A DNA stretch of 36,468 nucleotides from NCBI GenBank assembly GCA_035639875.1, contig DASQXE010000161.1:1-36468 (forward strand). Direction: 5' to 3'. This stretch comes from JAIBJP01 sp035639875. GTDB taxonomy: Bacteria > Actinomycetota > Thermoleophilia > Gaiellales > Gaiellaceae. Under the pieces are notes generated by a model. That model saw only the letters and a program-made list of their open reading frames with translations, did not search any database and was not told where the DNA came from. Position 1 is the stretch's first letter, and the number at the start of each line of letters is the position of its first letter. The position numbers and the translations under genes were made by a program. This document shows positions 1 to 7,278 of this stretch, in pieces.

Positions 1-229
1 GGTTGTGGGCGCGCTTGCCCGGCTCGGCTCCGTGCTCTGTCACGACTGCCGCGACGAGCACGGCGTAGACGTAATCGTCGTCCGCAATGTCGCCGCCGCT
101 AATCAAGAGGGCGGAAGGGGGCCCGGTTCCCAGAATCAGCGGGGATCGCGACTGGGCGGGTAGGAGGCAGGACTTTCTCTTCGAGCCGAGGGGTGCCTCC
201 CGATCGCGCCCAGGCAACAAGTGCCTCAC
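1..229 (-). CDS. possible partial unknown protein at left edge
   Basis: An open minus-strand frame enters from the left edge and can be followed back to a GTG at 229, overlapping the next entry in another frame. Its last visible part (about 1-125) reads like a real protein, with a stretch resembling SGGDIADDDYVYAVLVAAV. The first part has poor codon use and may not be translated. No family is recognised, and the overlap with the neighbouring frame means at most one of the two is fully coding here. Confidence 0.2.
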   Translation of the reverse strand, partial: MRHLLPGRDREAPLGSKRKSCLLPAQSRSPLILGTGPPSALLISGGDIADDDYVYAVLVAAVVTEHGAEPGKRAHN

Positions 230-536
230 ACGGCCGCTCTGGCCCGCGAGGACTCAGAAGCTCAGCGAGCGCGAAAGCAGCGTTCTGGTTCCGCTCGCCG
301 GCCAAGAGCGCGAGCGCAGCGAGAACCGCCTGCGCCTCCTCGAGGCTGACGTCGACCACGCGGCAGAAGCGGCCGTGCCGGCGTAGGGCGGCGCGCGGGA
401 AGCGCTCGGTGCCTTGTTGCGGAGTAAGAGGCAGCTCGAGCGCTTCGGCCAACCCGACCGGTTGGAGTTCAGAGACGGCCGAGAGGGCTTCGGTGACGTT
501 GCCGCGGTCGAGCGCGCGGCGGAAACGGGTAAGCAG
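99..536 (-). CDS. small helical conserved protein, start unclear
   Basis: The function is unknown. The frame runs from a CTG at 536 (directly after a TGA) or a TTG at 452 down to a TAG at 99. Segments such as LTRFRRALDRGN, RAALRRHGRFCR and SLEEAQAVLAAL are amphipathic helices. From memory they match a family of roughly 110-residue uncharacterised proteins common in Thermoleophilia; no search was run. The last 30 residues are low-complexity and codon use worsens, so the original C-terminus may be lost. There is no ATG or GTG in the conserved N-terminal part. That points to a non-canonical start or a damaged gene, fitting the degraded look of the first 860 bases. Confidence 0.4.
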   Translation of the reverse strand: MLTRFRRALDRGNVTEALSAVSELQPVGLAEALELPLTPQQGTERFPRAALRRHGRFCRVVDVSLEEAQAVLAALALLAGERNQNAAFALAELLSPRGPERPCEALVAWARSGGTPRLEEKVLPPTRPVAIPADSGNRAPFRPLD

Positions 537-676
537 TCACGAACACATGTTCTCATTCCGCGCTTTGTGCAAACCAAGTGGTCGGGCTGATGAGACGGCA
601 ACCGGGTGACAGCGCTTGCGACCTGCTTGCGCGCGTGGCGCTGAGCAAGAGCAATGCGTGTCTAGTTCCCGAGCTG

Positions 677-707
677 AGGGTCGCGGGTTCGATCCCCGTC
701 GTCCGCT
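677..707 (+). other. tRNA 3'-end-like remnant in a gene-poor stretch
   Basis: Within the gene-poor stretch 537-866 there is a near-perfect tRNA T-arm: a 5-bp stem (683-687 with 695-699) around the loop TTCGATC, followed by CGTCCGC like the 3' side of an acceptor stem. No matching 5' acceptor half (expected GCGGACG), credible D-arm or anticodon stem is found upstream, so this is not a functional tRNA. It could be a tRNA fragment left at an old integration site, or chance. The minus strand of 710-830 has epimerase-like wording (SADAVVHVDELVG) but no complete gene. Nothing else is seen here. Confidence 0.35.
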
Positions 708-866
708 TTCTCGCCGACGAGCTCGTCGACGTGCACGACCGCGTCGGCGCTCTGAACGGCCGGCTTGACGTCCAGCGCCTGCGCGACGGTTTCACCGGCG
801 TGCGGAGAGCCCGTGCGGATGAGACTACGATCGGAGCGTGCCCGTCAACGTTCCGGAAAGCGCTGA

Positions 867-2150
867 GTGATGTCCGAGGTGCTTCCCCGTGGAACGGTGA
901 CATTCCTCTTCACGGACATCGAGGGCTCTACTCAGCTGCTCAAGCGGCTCGGTGAGCGTTACGGAGGGGTCCTGCTCGAGCACCAACGGTTGCTGCGGGA
1001 CGCCTTCGCACGCTGGAGCGGGCTCGAGGTCGACACCCAAGGTGATGCCTTCTTCATCGTATTTCCGCGCGCCAAGGATGCGGTCGCCGGCGCTCTCGCG
1101 GCACAACGGGCGCTGCGAGCCAACCCCTGGTCGGACGGCGTCGAGGTCCGCGTCCGGATGGGAATGCACACCGGCGAGCCGGCGGTCGCCGCTGATCGTT
1201 ACATCGGCCTCGGCGTCCACCGGGCGGCACGCATCTGCGCCGCGGCCCACGGAGGCCAAGTCCTGCTTTCACAATCCACCCAGGCAGTCCTCGCCGATGA
1301 CGTCTTGCCCGATATCGGCTTCCTCGATCTCGGCGAGCACCGCCTCAAGGATCTCGACCGCGCTGAGCGCATCTATCAGCTCGTCGTCCCGGACCTGCAG
1401 CGGGAGTTCCCCCCGCTACGAACCCTCGGCGAGGCCCCTGCGCCTTTTGCCGGCCGTGAGCCGGAGCTTGCACAAGAGGCTCACATCGCACTCGATCTCG
1501 TCTCGCTGCGAGTCGTGGTCGCGGACGATTCGGTCCTCCTTCGCCAGGGGCTTTGCCGCCTGTTGGAGGACGCCGGTTTCGAGGTGGCGGGAAGCGTAGG
1601 GGACGCGGACACGCTCCTCCGCGAGGTCGCCGAAAAGCGGCCCGCGGTCGCGATAACGGACATCCGCATGCCGCCTACACACACGGACGAAGGGCTCGTG
1701 GCCGCACACGAGATTCGTCGGTTGTACCCGGATGTCGGGGTGCTCGTCCTCTCGCAATATCTGAACGCGCGGTACGCGCTGCAACTGCTCGAGCATTACC
1801 CGGAACGTGTGGGTTACCTTCTGAAAGAACGCGTCTCCGACGTAGCGGTCCTGTTGGACGCGATTCGCCGGATCGCTCAGGGTGAGTGCGTCATCGATCC
1901 GACCATCGTGGCGCGCCTGATGCAGCGCCGCCGGTCGCACGACCCGCTCGGCGAGCTAACCGAGGAGGAGCGCGAAGTACTTTCGCTCGTAGCCGAGGGC
2001 CATTCCGACGAGGCGATCGCCCAACGTCTCGCAGCGGGAGACGACGCCGTCGAGGAAACCGTCGGCCAAATCTTCGCAAAGATAGGTCTGGCCGATTCGG
2101 CTGACGATGTGCGACGGGTTCTGTCAGTGCTGACCCTCCTCCGCTCGTGA
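867..2150 (+). CDS. class III nucleotide cyclase fused to receiver and LuxR-like domains
   Basis: The predicted product is a cytosolic signalling protein of 427 residues. Residues 10-170 form a class III adenylate/guanylate cyclase homology domain, with the first metal Asp in FTDIEGST (D17) and the second in TQGDAFF (D60). The usual V-N-x-x-AR transition-state Asn is a His (GVHRAARI), a change I recall in actinobacterial relatives. Residues 211-330 form a receiver domain (VVVADDS, phospho-acceptor D265 in ITDIRMP). Residues 360-427 resemble a NarL/LuxR helix-turn-helix, but the recognition helix (GDDAVEETVGQIF) is diverged. The start is GTG 867 or ATG 870 behind GGAAAG. The gene stands alone; a DNA target cannot be inferred. 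Confidence 0.85.
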   Translation: MMSEVLPRGTVTFLFTDIEGSTQLLKRLGERYGGVLLEHQRLLRDAFARWSGLEVDTQGDAFFIVFPRAKDAVAGALAAQRALRANPWSDGVEVRVRMGMHTGEPAVAADRYIGLGVHRAARICAAAHGGQVLLSQSTQAVLADDVLPDIGFLDLGEHRLKDLDRAERIYQLVVPDLQREFPPLRTLGEAPAPFAGREPELAQEAHIALDLVSLRVVVADDSVLLRQGLCRLLEDAGFEVAGSVGDADTLLREVAEKRPAVAITDIRMPPTHTDEGLVAAHEIRRLYPDVGVLVLSQYLNARYALQLLEHYPERVGYLLKERVSDVAVLLDAIRRIAQGECVIDPTIVARLMQRRRSHDPLGELTEEEREVLSLVAEGHSDEAIAQRLAAGDDAVEETVGQIFAKIGLADSADDVRRVLSVLTLLRS

Positions 2151-2193
2151 GCGGCCCACTCACGCGGTCGACAGCGAACTCGCTCTCTCCAAG

Positions 2194-2802
2194 TCACGCG
2201 GGCAGCTGCGCGAACGCACCGCGGAAGACCTCGAGCGGCTGCGCACCGAGAACGATCAACCGGCGGTCGAGCAGGAACGCCGGAATCGCGTTGATTCCGA
2301 CCGAGTGCGCCTGCCGCGTCGAGGCCTCAACGACATCGAGGTAGGCCGACGGGTCGGCGATCACGCGCTCGACTTCGTCGGACTCGAGGCCGACCTCGGC
2401 TGCGAGTCGGCGCAGCTCGTCCGGGTCGCCGATGTGCGCGGCCTCCGACCAATAGGCGTCCATCAGCCGGTCGTGGAACCGCTTGTGCATCCCGCGCTCG
2501 CGCGCGAGCTCCGTCATGCGTAGCGCAAGCTGCGTGTTCGGGACGATCTCCGGCCGGTTGTACTCGAGGCCCGCCGCGGCGAAGCGTTCGTGCAGCGGAT
2601 CGCGCTCGCCGACGCCGATTCCGTAGCCACGGTGCACCTCGGCCAGCGGAATCCCTTCCGGCGGATACTCCGGATGCAGGTCGAACGGGAGCCACGTGAC
2701 GTCGGCGTCGAACTCGCGCCGCACCTGTTCGGCCGTCACCTGGCCGAGCCGGCAGAACGGTCAGATGTAGTCGCTCCAGATGACGATCGAATGTTCCGCC
2801 AC
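2194..2802 (-). CDS. DsbA/FrnE-type oxidoreductase, probable selenoprotein (UGA as Sec14)
   Basis: This is a thioredoxin-fold thiol or selenol oxidoreductase of the DsbA/FrnE family. From the only available start, GTG 2802 (an in-frame TGA lies three codons upstream), the frame reads VAEHSIVIWSDYI, then TGA at 2763-2761, then PFCRLGQVTAEQV and on without interruption to 2194. Relatives carry CPFC or CPWC at exactly this place, so UGA replaces the first, nucleophilic Cys, giving U14-P-F-C17. With Sec the product is 202 residues, normal for the family, and the cis-Pro loop (INAIPAF) is intact. A SECIS-like hairpin follows the UGA directly. The gene lies 117 bp downstream of the MFS gene on the same strand. 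Alternatives are a TGC-to-TGA nonsense mutation or a sequencing error. No selA, selB or selC is in the window. Confidence 0.8.
2725..2763 (-). promoter_or_regulatory. bacterial SECIS-like hairpin after the UGA
   Basis: Read on the minus strand, the UGA (2763-2761) is followed by 19 nt and then a 7-nt apical loop, AGGUGAC (2741-2735). The loop is closed by six perfect pairs, UCGGCC (2747-2742) with GGCCGA (2734-2729), and a lower CUG/CAG stem (2755-2753 with 2727-2725). Bacterial SECIS elements sit just downstream of the Sec UGA inside the coding region, with a small loop carrying G at its first or second position. The E. coli fdhF loop is AGGUCU, 17 nt after its UGA. Spacing and loop start therefore agree closely. 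Confidence 0.65.
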
Positions 2803-2919
2803 GTTAGTTCAAACGCGAAACGCGGCTCGATCGATTCCTGCCGACCAAACGGGCGGCGTGCTGCTACGCGTTCGCCGGGCGGGGCGCCGTGCGGACGGAG
2901 TCGGGACCGGCAGGACGGC

Positions 2920-4389
2920 TCACGGTGCGACGTCAACCGTTGACGTAGCGACGTCGCGGGGGTAGGTGCGCAGCGCCCTGAAGAGGAAGTAGGCGCTCGC
3001 TGTAAGCGGCAACAGCATGAGCACGAACGTCCACTGGAGACCCGAGCGCCCGCCGCCGAAGATGTAGTCGGAAACGGCTCCGAAAAGCAGCGGGGCGGAC
3101 GCCTGGGCCATCGTCCGCAGGAACGTTCGGACTCCTTCTGCGCGGCCCCAGAGAAGCGCGGGGACGATGTCGAGCCGGGCCGCGTCCAGTGGTGGGTTTT
3201 GCGCCGAGAGCGCAAGTACGGCGAGGGAGATGTACGGGAGGGCGCTCAGCGGACTGCGTGTGACCAGCGCGGGAATGAAGAACACAACCGCGAGGGCCGC
3301 GGAAACCGCGCTCACGAGGATCCTCCCGTTGAGATAGCCACGGTGAAGGAGGAAATCGCCAAGAGCGCCGCCAGCGAGCACCCCAGCCACCCCCGCGGCC
3401 CCGACCACGACGAGGACGAGCGTGCTCACGACCTGCGCGATGCCGTACTGCTTCGTGACGAACTCGACCCCGAAGGTCTGCACTCCGGCGAGGAAGTAAT
3501 AGCCACACGCGCTCGCAACGATGAGCGCGACGTTCGTCCGGATCGAGAGCACGTAGCGCGTCGCGGCGAGGATGTTCATCGCACGAGGGTCTCGGCGGAG
3601 TACGAGCGCGGGGTCAGGCTCTATTCCGCGCTCCAGCGCCAGGTGTTGCGCGTCTGTGATCTGCGGCTCCCCGTCGTTCGGCTCGAGGAAGTCCGCCGTC
3701 GGCACGCCGTCCGCTCGAAGTGGGGAATGTCCGCCTCGGATAGGCTCGCGGAGCTGGAAGACGAGCCACGCGAGGACGAACGCCGGCAACGCGAGGATCA
3801 CGAAGGCTGCGCGCCAGGAGAGCGTGGCGATCCCTCCGGTGACTGAAAAGCCGATCGCGGCGCCCACCAACTCGCCCGAGATGATGTAGCCGTAGATCCG
3901 CCCGCGCTCCGAGGGCGCGAACCAGTCGCCGACGAGAGAGGCGACGATCGGCCCCGCAGCGGCAGTCACGCCTCCGAGGAAGACGCGCGCGAGAAGCAAT
4001 CGGCCGAATGTCGGTGCGCTTGCCGTCCAGAGCATGGCCCCGCCCCACAGGACGATCGCACCGGCGAGCATCGGAATCCGCTTGATTCGGTCGGCGAGGA
4101 CGCCGAACGGAAGGCTGGCGGCTGCCGCTACGAGGGACGTGACGGTTACGAGCAGCCCGATGTCCGTGTTGCTGATGCCGAGGTCGGAGCGGAGCTGGAT
4201 CGCGGCCGCTCCGACCGTTGCCGCGTCCGCGCTGGCAAGGGCGAGGACCGAAGCGAGCAGAAGAATGACGCGGGTGCGCTCGGCACCGCCCAGAGCCTTC
4301 GTTACGGCGCGCGAGGTCGACCGACCGGCCCGGGCGGCGGCTGCGGCTGCGATCTCGCGTGGACGGCGGCGGCCGGGGATCTCGGACAT
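2920..4389 (-). CDS. major facilitator superfamily transporter
   Basis: This is an inner-membrane secondary transporter of 489 residues with about twelve hydrophobic helices. After a basic, Ala-rich cytoplasmic N-terminus (about 40 residues) come helices in two bundles, separated by a charged loop around residues 210-265. The MFS signature between helices 2 and 3 is present (GVLADRIKRIPML), and RGRIYGY follows helix 4. The layout suggests the spinster/sugar-phosphate-like part of the family, but the substrate cannot be told. The start is ATG 4389; the next ATG would remove the basic tail only. The DsbA-like gene follows on the same strand and may be co-transcribed. Confidence 0.85.
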   Translation of the reverse strand: MSEIPGRRRPREIAAAAAARAGRSTSRAVTKALGGAERTRVILLLASVLALASADAATVGAAAIQLRSDLGISNTDIGLLVTVTSLVAAAASLPFGVLADRIKRIPMLAGAIVLWGGAMLWTASAPTFGRLLLARVFLGGVTAAAGPIVASLVGDWFAPSERGRIYGYIISGELVGAAIGFSVTGGIATLSWRAAFVILALPAFVLAWLVFQLREPIRGGHSPLRADGVPTADFLEPNDGEPQITDAQHLALERGIEPDPALVLRRDPRAMNILAATRYVLSIRTNVALIVASACGYYFLAGVQTFGVEFVTKQYGIAQVVSTLVLVVVGAAGVAGVLAGGALGDFLLHRGYLNGRILVSAVSAALAVVFFIPALVTRSPLSALPYISLAVLALSAQNPPLDAARLDIVPALLWGRAEGVRTFLRTMAQASAPLLFGAVSDYIFGGGRSGLQWTFVLMLLPLTASAYFLFRALRTYPRDVATSTVDVAP

Positions 4390-4476
4390 CCCGCAATGGT
4401 GCCGTCACAGCAACGCTGTCGCGCTCACCTCGCCGGTCGCCACATGCTTGGTGGGCGTTACCGGTGGCTCGCCGAA

Positions 4477-4713
4477 CTAGCTCGGCGTGCCCGCGTCGAC
4501 CCAGCTCTGAAAGAGGGCGATCTGCTCATCCGACCAAGCCCGATCGCAGGGCATCGTCCCCTCGCGAAGGCGTTCGAGGATCGCTTCGTGGTTCCCCGCC
4601 ACGTCCGCGTGAGACCACAGGTCGAAGGCCCACGTCATGGATTCGCGGTCGCGTTCTCGAAAGAGTGGCTTGATGTCTCGCTCGAAGCTGATGGGCGCGT
4701 CGGTTGCGGACAC
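4477..4713 (-). CDS. 78-residue conserved protein (IKPLF-type domain)
   Basis: This small soluble protein has no assigned function. It reads ISFERDIKPLFRERDRESM at the N-terminus and MPCDRAWSDEQIALFQSWVD near the end. The pattern resembles domains seen alone or attached to redox proteins, where similar wording (DIKPLF ... MPCD ... FQRWVD) recurs; this is from memory. It has one Cys and no signal peptide. The start is GTG 4713, preceded at 4 nt by a strong AGGAGG (4718-4723). It lies between the ftsH and MFS genes on the same strand, 21 bp after ftsH, so it is probably the next cistron of that unit. Confidence 0.65.
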   Translation of the reverse strand: MSATDAPISFERDIKPLFRERDRESMTWAFDLWSHADVAGNHEAILERLREGTMPCDRAWSDEQIALFQSWVDAGTPS

Positions 4714-4734
4714 GTGGCCTCCTCTGGCTTCGGC

Positions 4735-6789
4735 CTAGCGAACCCCGCGCGATCGAGCGGCGGCCGTATAGGAGTCGGCCCTCGGCGCGGCGGCCCGCGG
4801 CACGCCGGCCGCGGCATAGGCATCTTCCTCGTCGAGCGTCTCGTGCTCGAGGAGGGCGTTCGCCAGCGCGTCGAGCTTGCTCCGGTTCTTCTTCACGAGC
4901 GCCACGACCTCGTTGTACGCCGACTCGACGATGCGTCGAACTTCCTCGTCGACGAGCCTCTGCGTGTCCGGCGAGACCTCGGCGGTGCCGGGAAGGAGCG
5001 GCCCAGCGCCGTCGCGCGGGAGAACGGCGACCGGACCGATGGCGGCGCTCATCCCCCAGCGCCCGACCATCTGGCGCGCGATCGCCGTGAGCTGCTCGAT
5101 GTCCGACTCCGCGCCCGTGCTGACCTCGCCGAACACGACCTCCTCCGCCGCTCGTCCGCCGAGGGCCACTTTGATCTTCGCCTCGACCTCCGGGCCGCGA
5201 TAGTTGAAGCGGTCGCTCTCCGGCGCCGCGAAGGTGACGCCGAGCGCCATGCCACGCGGGATGATGGACACCTTGCGCACCGGGTCGGCGCCCTCCGTGA
5301 GCATGCCGACGATCGCGTGCCCGCCCTCGTGATAGGCGGTCCGGCGCCGGTCTTCCTGGGTCATCATCACCTGCCGCTCGGCCCCCAGGACGATCCGCTC
5401 GAGCGCATCGGTGAAGTCCGATTCCTCGACGACGCTGTGGTTTCGCCGCGCGGCAAGCAAGGCCGCCTCGTTGACGAGGTTGGCGAGGTCCGCGCCGACC
5501 ATGCCCGGTGTCGTTGCCGCGATCCGGTCCAGTTCGACGTCCGGCCCGAGCGGCACGCCCCTCGTGTGCACCTCGAGGATGGCTGCGCGTCCGGCGCGGT
5601 CGGGCGGCTGCACCGCGATCCTGCGGTCGAACCGACCCGGGCGCAGCAAGGCCTTGTCCAGGACGTCGGGCCTGTTCGTCGCGCCGATCACGATCACGCT
5701 GGTCGAGGTGTCGAAGCCATCCATCTCGGTCAGGATCTGGTTCAGCGTCTGCTCTCGTTCGTCGTTACCGCCGCTGAAGCCGGCGACACCGGAAGTGCGC
5801 GAGCGGCCGATCGCGTCGAGCTCGTCGATGAACACGATCGCCGGCGCGGCCTGCTTCGCCTGCGTGAACAGGTCGCGTACGCGCGACGCGCCGATGCCGA
5901 CGATCGCCTCCACGAACTCCGAGGCTGCCATGGAATAGAACGGGACGTCCGCCTCGCCCGCGACCGCTCGCGCAAGCAGCGTCTTGCCGGTGCCCGGCGG
6001 ACCGGAGAGAAGCACCCCGTGCGGGATGCGACCTCCGAGTTTGCGGTACTTGTCGGGATGGCGCAGGAAGTCGACCACCTCGGTCAGCTCCGCCTTGGCC
6101 TCGTCGATGCCCGCGACGTCCGCGAAGGTGACGCGGTCGCCCGTCGGCTGATAGCGCCTCGCGCGCGAGCGGCCGAACGACCCCAGCACGTTCTGGACGT
6201 TGCCCGCCCTGCGCATGAGCCAGAACAGCAGAAAGATGAACAGGATCGTCGGGCCGAAGCCGAGTAGCAGGTTCTGCCACCAGGGCGCTCCCGTGTCGAG
6301 CGGCTGGGCGTTCACGACCACGCCCTTCTGTTCGAGCAGAGCCGAGAGGGCGTCGTTGTTCGCAAAGGCAGGAATCTCGGTCTGGAAGAGCATCGTCGGC
6401 TTCGAGCCGGCATAGCTCTCCTTCTGCGTGAACGACCCCTGGATCGCCGTTCCCTTCGACGTGATCTGCTTGACGTGACCTGCGCGCACCTGCTCGAGGA
6501 AGAACGGGCTGTAGGGAACGCGGAGACGTGCAGGCGGCTTCGTCGCGCGCGTCCCGAGATAGAAATTGAAGAGGAGAAGCGCGAGGGCGAAGACGAGCCA
6601 CCCGCGGCTCATGCGAAAGCGCGGCGGCTCCGGCGAGCTCGGCGACGATCCGCGCGGCGACGGAGGCGGGTTCGCATCCCGATTCCGCGCCTGCGAGTCG
6701 CTGTCTGCGCGAGCAGGGTTGCCGGCGCTGCGCTTGACGACTGATTCGACGACCTGCCTCGGGCGTGCCATTGGACGTAGGGTACTCAT
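4735..6789 (-). CDS. ftsH: ATP-dependent zinc metalloprotease FtsH
   Basis: This membrane-anchored AAA+ protease degrades membrane and short-lived cytosolic proteins. It has 684 residues from ATG 6789 (a second ATG is at 6771). The order is: a long Ser/Pro/Arg-rich cytosolic N-tail, membrane helix 1 (64-80), an extracytoplasmic region, helix 2 (173-193), Walker A GPPGTGKT (263-270), Walker B IVFIDELDAIG (318-328), second region of homology TNRPDVLDKALLRPGRFDR, zinc site HEGGH (487-491, usually HEAGH) and third ligand D563 (ESDIEQ). Oddity: the central-pore loop reads FVEAIVGIG (292-300) where most FtsH have FVEMFVGVG, so the translocating Phe is Ile296. Helicase-like or peptidase-inactive relatives are excluded by the complete active sites. 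No clear ribosome site marks the start. Confidence 0.95.
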   Translation of the reverse strand: MSTLRPMARPRQVVESVVKRSAGNPARADSDSQARNRDANPPPSPRGSSPSSPEPPRFRMSRGWLVFALALLLFNFYLGTRATKPPARLRVPYSPFFLEQVRAGHVKQITSKGTAIQGSFTQKESYAGSKPTMLFQTEIPAFANNDALSALLEQKGVVVNAQPLDTGAPWWQNLLLGFGPTILFIFLLFWLMRRAGNVQNVLGSFGRSRARRYQPTGDRVTFADVAGIDEAKAELTEVVDFLRHPDKYRKLGGRIPHGVLLSGPPGTGKTLLARAVAGEADVPFYSMAASEFVEAIVGIGASRVRDLFTQAKQAAPAIVFIDELDAIGRSRTSGVAGFSGGNDEREQTLNQILTEMDGFDTSTSVIVIGATNRPDVLDKALLRPGRFDRRIAVQPPDRAGRAAILEVHTRGVPLGPDVELDRIAATTPGMVGADLANLVNEAALLAARRNHSVVEESDFTDALERIVLGAERQVMMTQEDRRRTAYHEGGHAIVGMLTEGADPVRKVSIIPRGMALGVTFAAPESDRFNYRGPEVEAKIKVALGGRAAEEVVFGEVSTGAESDIEQLTAIARQMVGRWGMSAAIGPVAVLPRDGAGPLLPGTAEVSPDTQRLVDEEVRRIVESAYNEVVALVKKNRSKLDALANALLEHETLDEEDAYAAAGVPRAAAPRADSYTAAARSRGVR

Positions 6790-6908
6790 GCGATCGCGGC
6801 GCACGGAACGGTCGCTCGCGCCCCCGCGCTGCCGCCTCCGTCGCGCGACGATTTTCCACAGGCATTTCCACTGGACTTCCACAGGCGCGACGGCGTAACG
6901 TCGGCGCG

Positions 6909-7154
6909 TTGATCGAGCCAGGGCAGCTCGACATCTTCATTCCCCTCCAGCGCAGGGGCCGGCTGCACGACTGGGCTCGTCTCGCACGGGAGCACGGGCT
7001 CGACGCTACGACGCCCGAGGCGGTGTCCGCCTTCGCGCACTGGCTGCAGGCCAACGGCCACGCGCCCGCCGGCTTCTCCCACGAGGCGCTCGAGGTTCTC
7101 GTCGCGGTCATGCAGGACTACGAGGATCTCGGACCGGTTCCGGTCGAGTCGTAA
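6909..7154 (+). CDS. 81-residue unknown protein
   Basis: This short frame, divergent from ftsH, ends at TAA 7154. The likely start is TTG 6909; the frame stays open further upstream, but codon use there looks antisense to the ftsH 5' end. The product starts LIEPGQLDIFIPLQRRGRL and is acidic at the end (MQDYEDLGPVPVES), with two predicted helices and no membrane segment. The family is not recognised. Codon use (G/C in third position throughout) supports translation. Confidence 0.5.
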   Translation: MIEPGQLDIFIPLQRRGRLHDWARLAREHGLDATTPEAVSAFAHWLQANGHAPAGFSHEALEVLVAVMQDYEDLGPVPVES

Positions 7155-7278
7155 GCCGACCGCGTCCCACGCTCCGCACACCGGTACGGCGTGCGTATCG
7201 TTGCTATGCATGCGTCCGAAACCCAAGGGAGCGGCGTCGTGAACGACCCGCGGATCCACGGCAGGATCGGGGGAACCT

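Noticed and set aside
637..707. Intact tRNA gene
   Set aside because: Only the T-arm and a 3' acceptor-like end are present; the 5' half and anticodon stem do not pair.
2736..2802. Frameshifted or truncated DsbA pseudogene
   Set aside because: Both sides of the UGA are in the same frame, the flanking motif is exact and a SECIS-like hairpin follows, so Sec decoding explains it better. It cannot be fully ruled out.
4396..6267. Long open frame of 623 codons on the plus strand
   Set aside because: It is antisense to ftsH, Arg/His-rich with no recognisable domain. FtsH motifs on the minus strand are complete.
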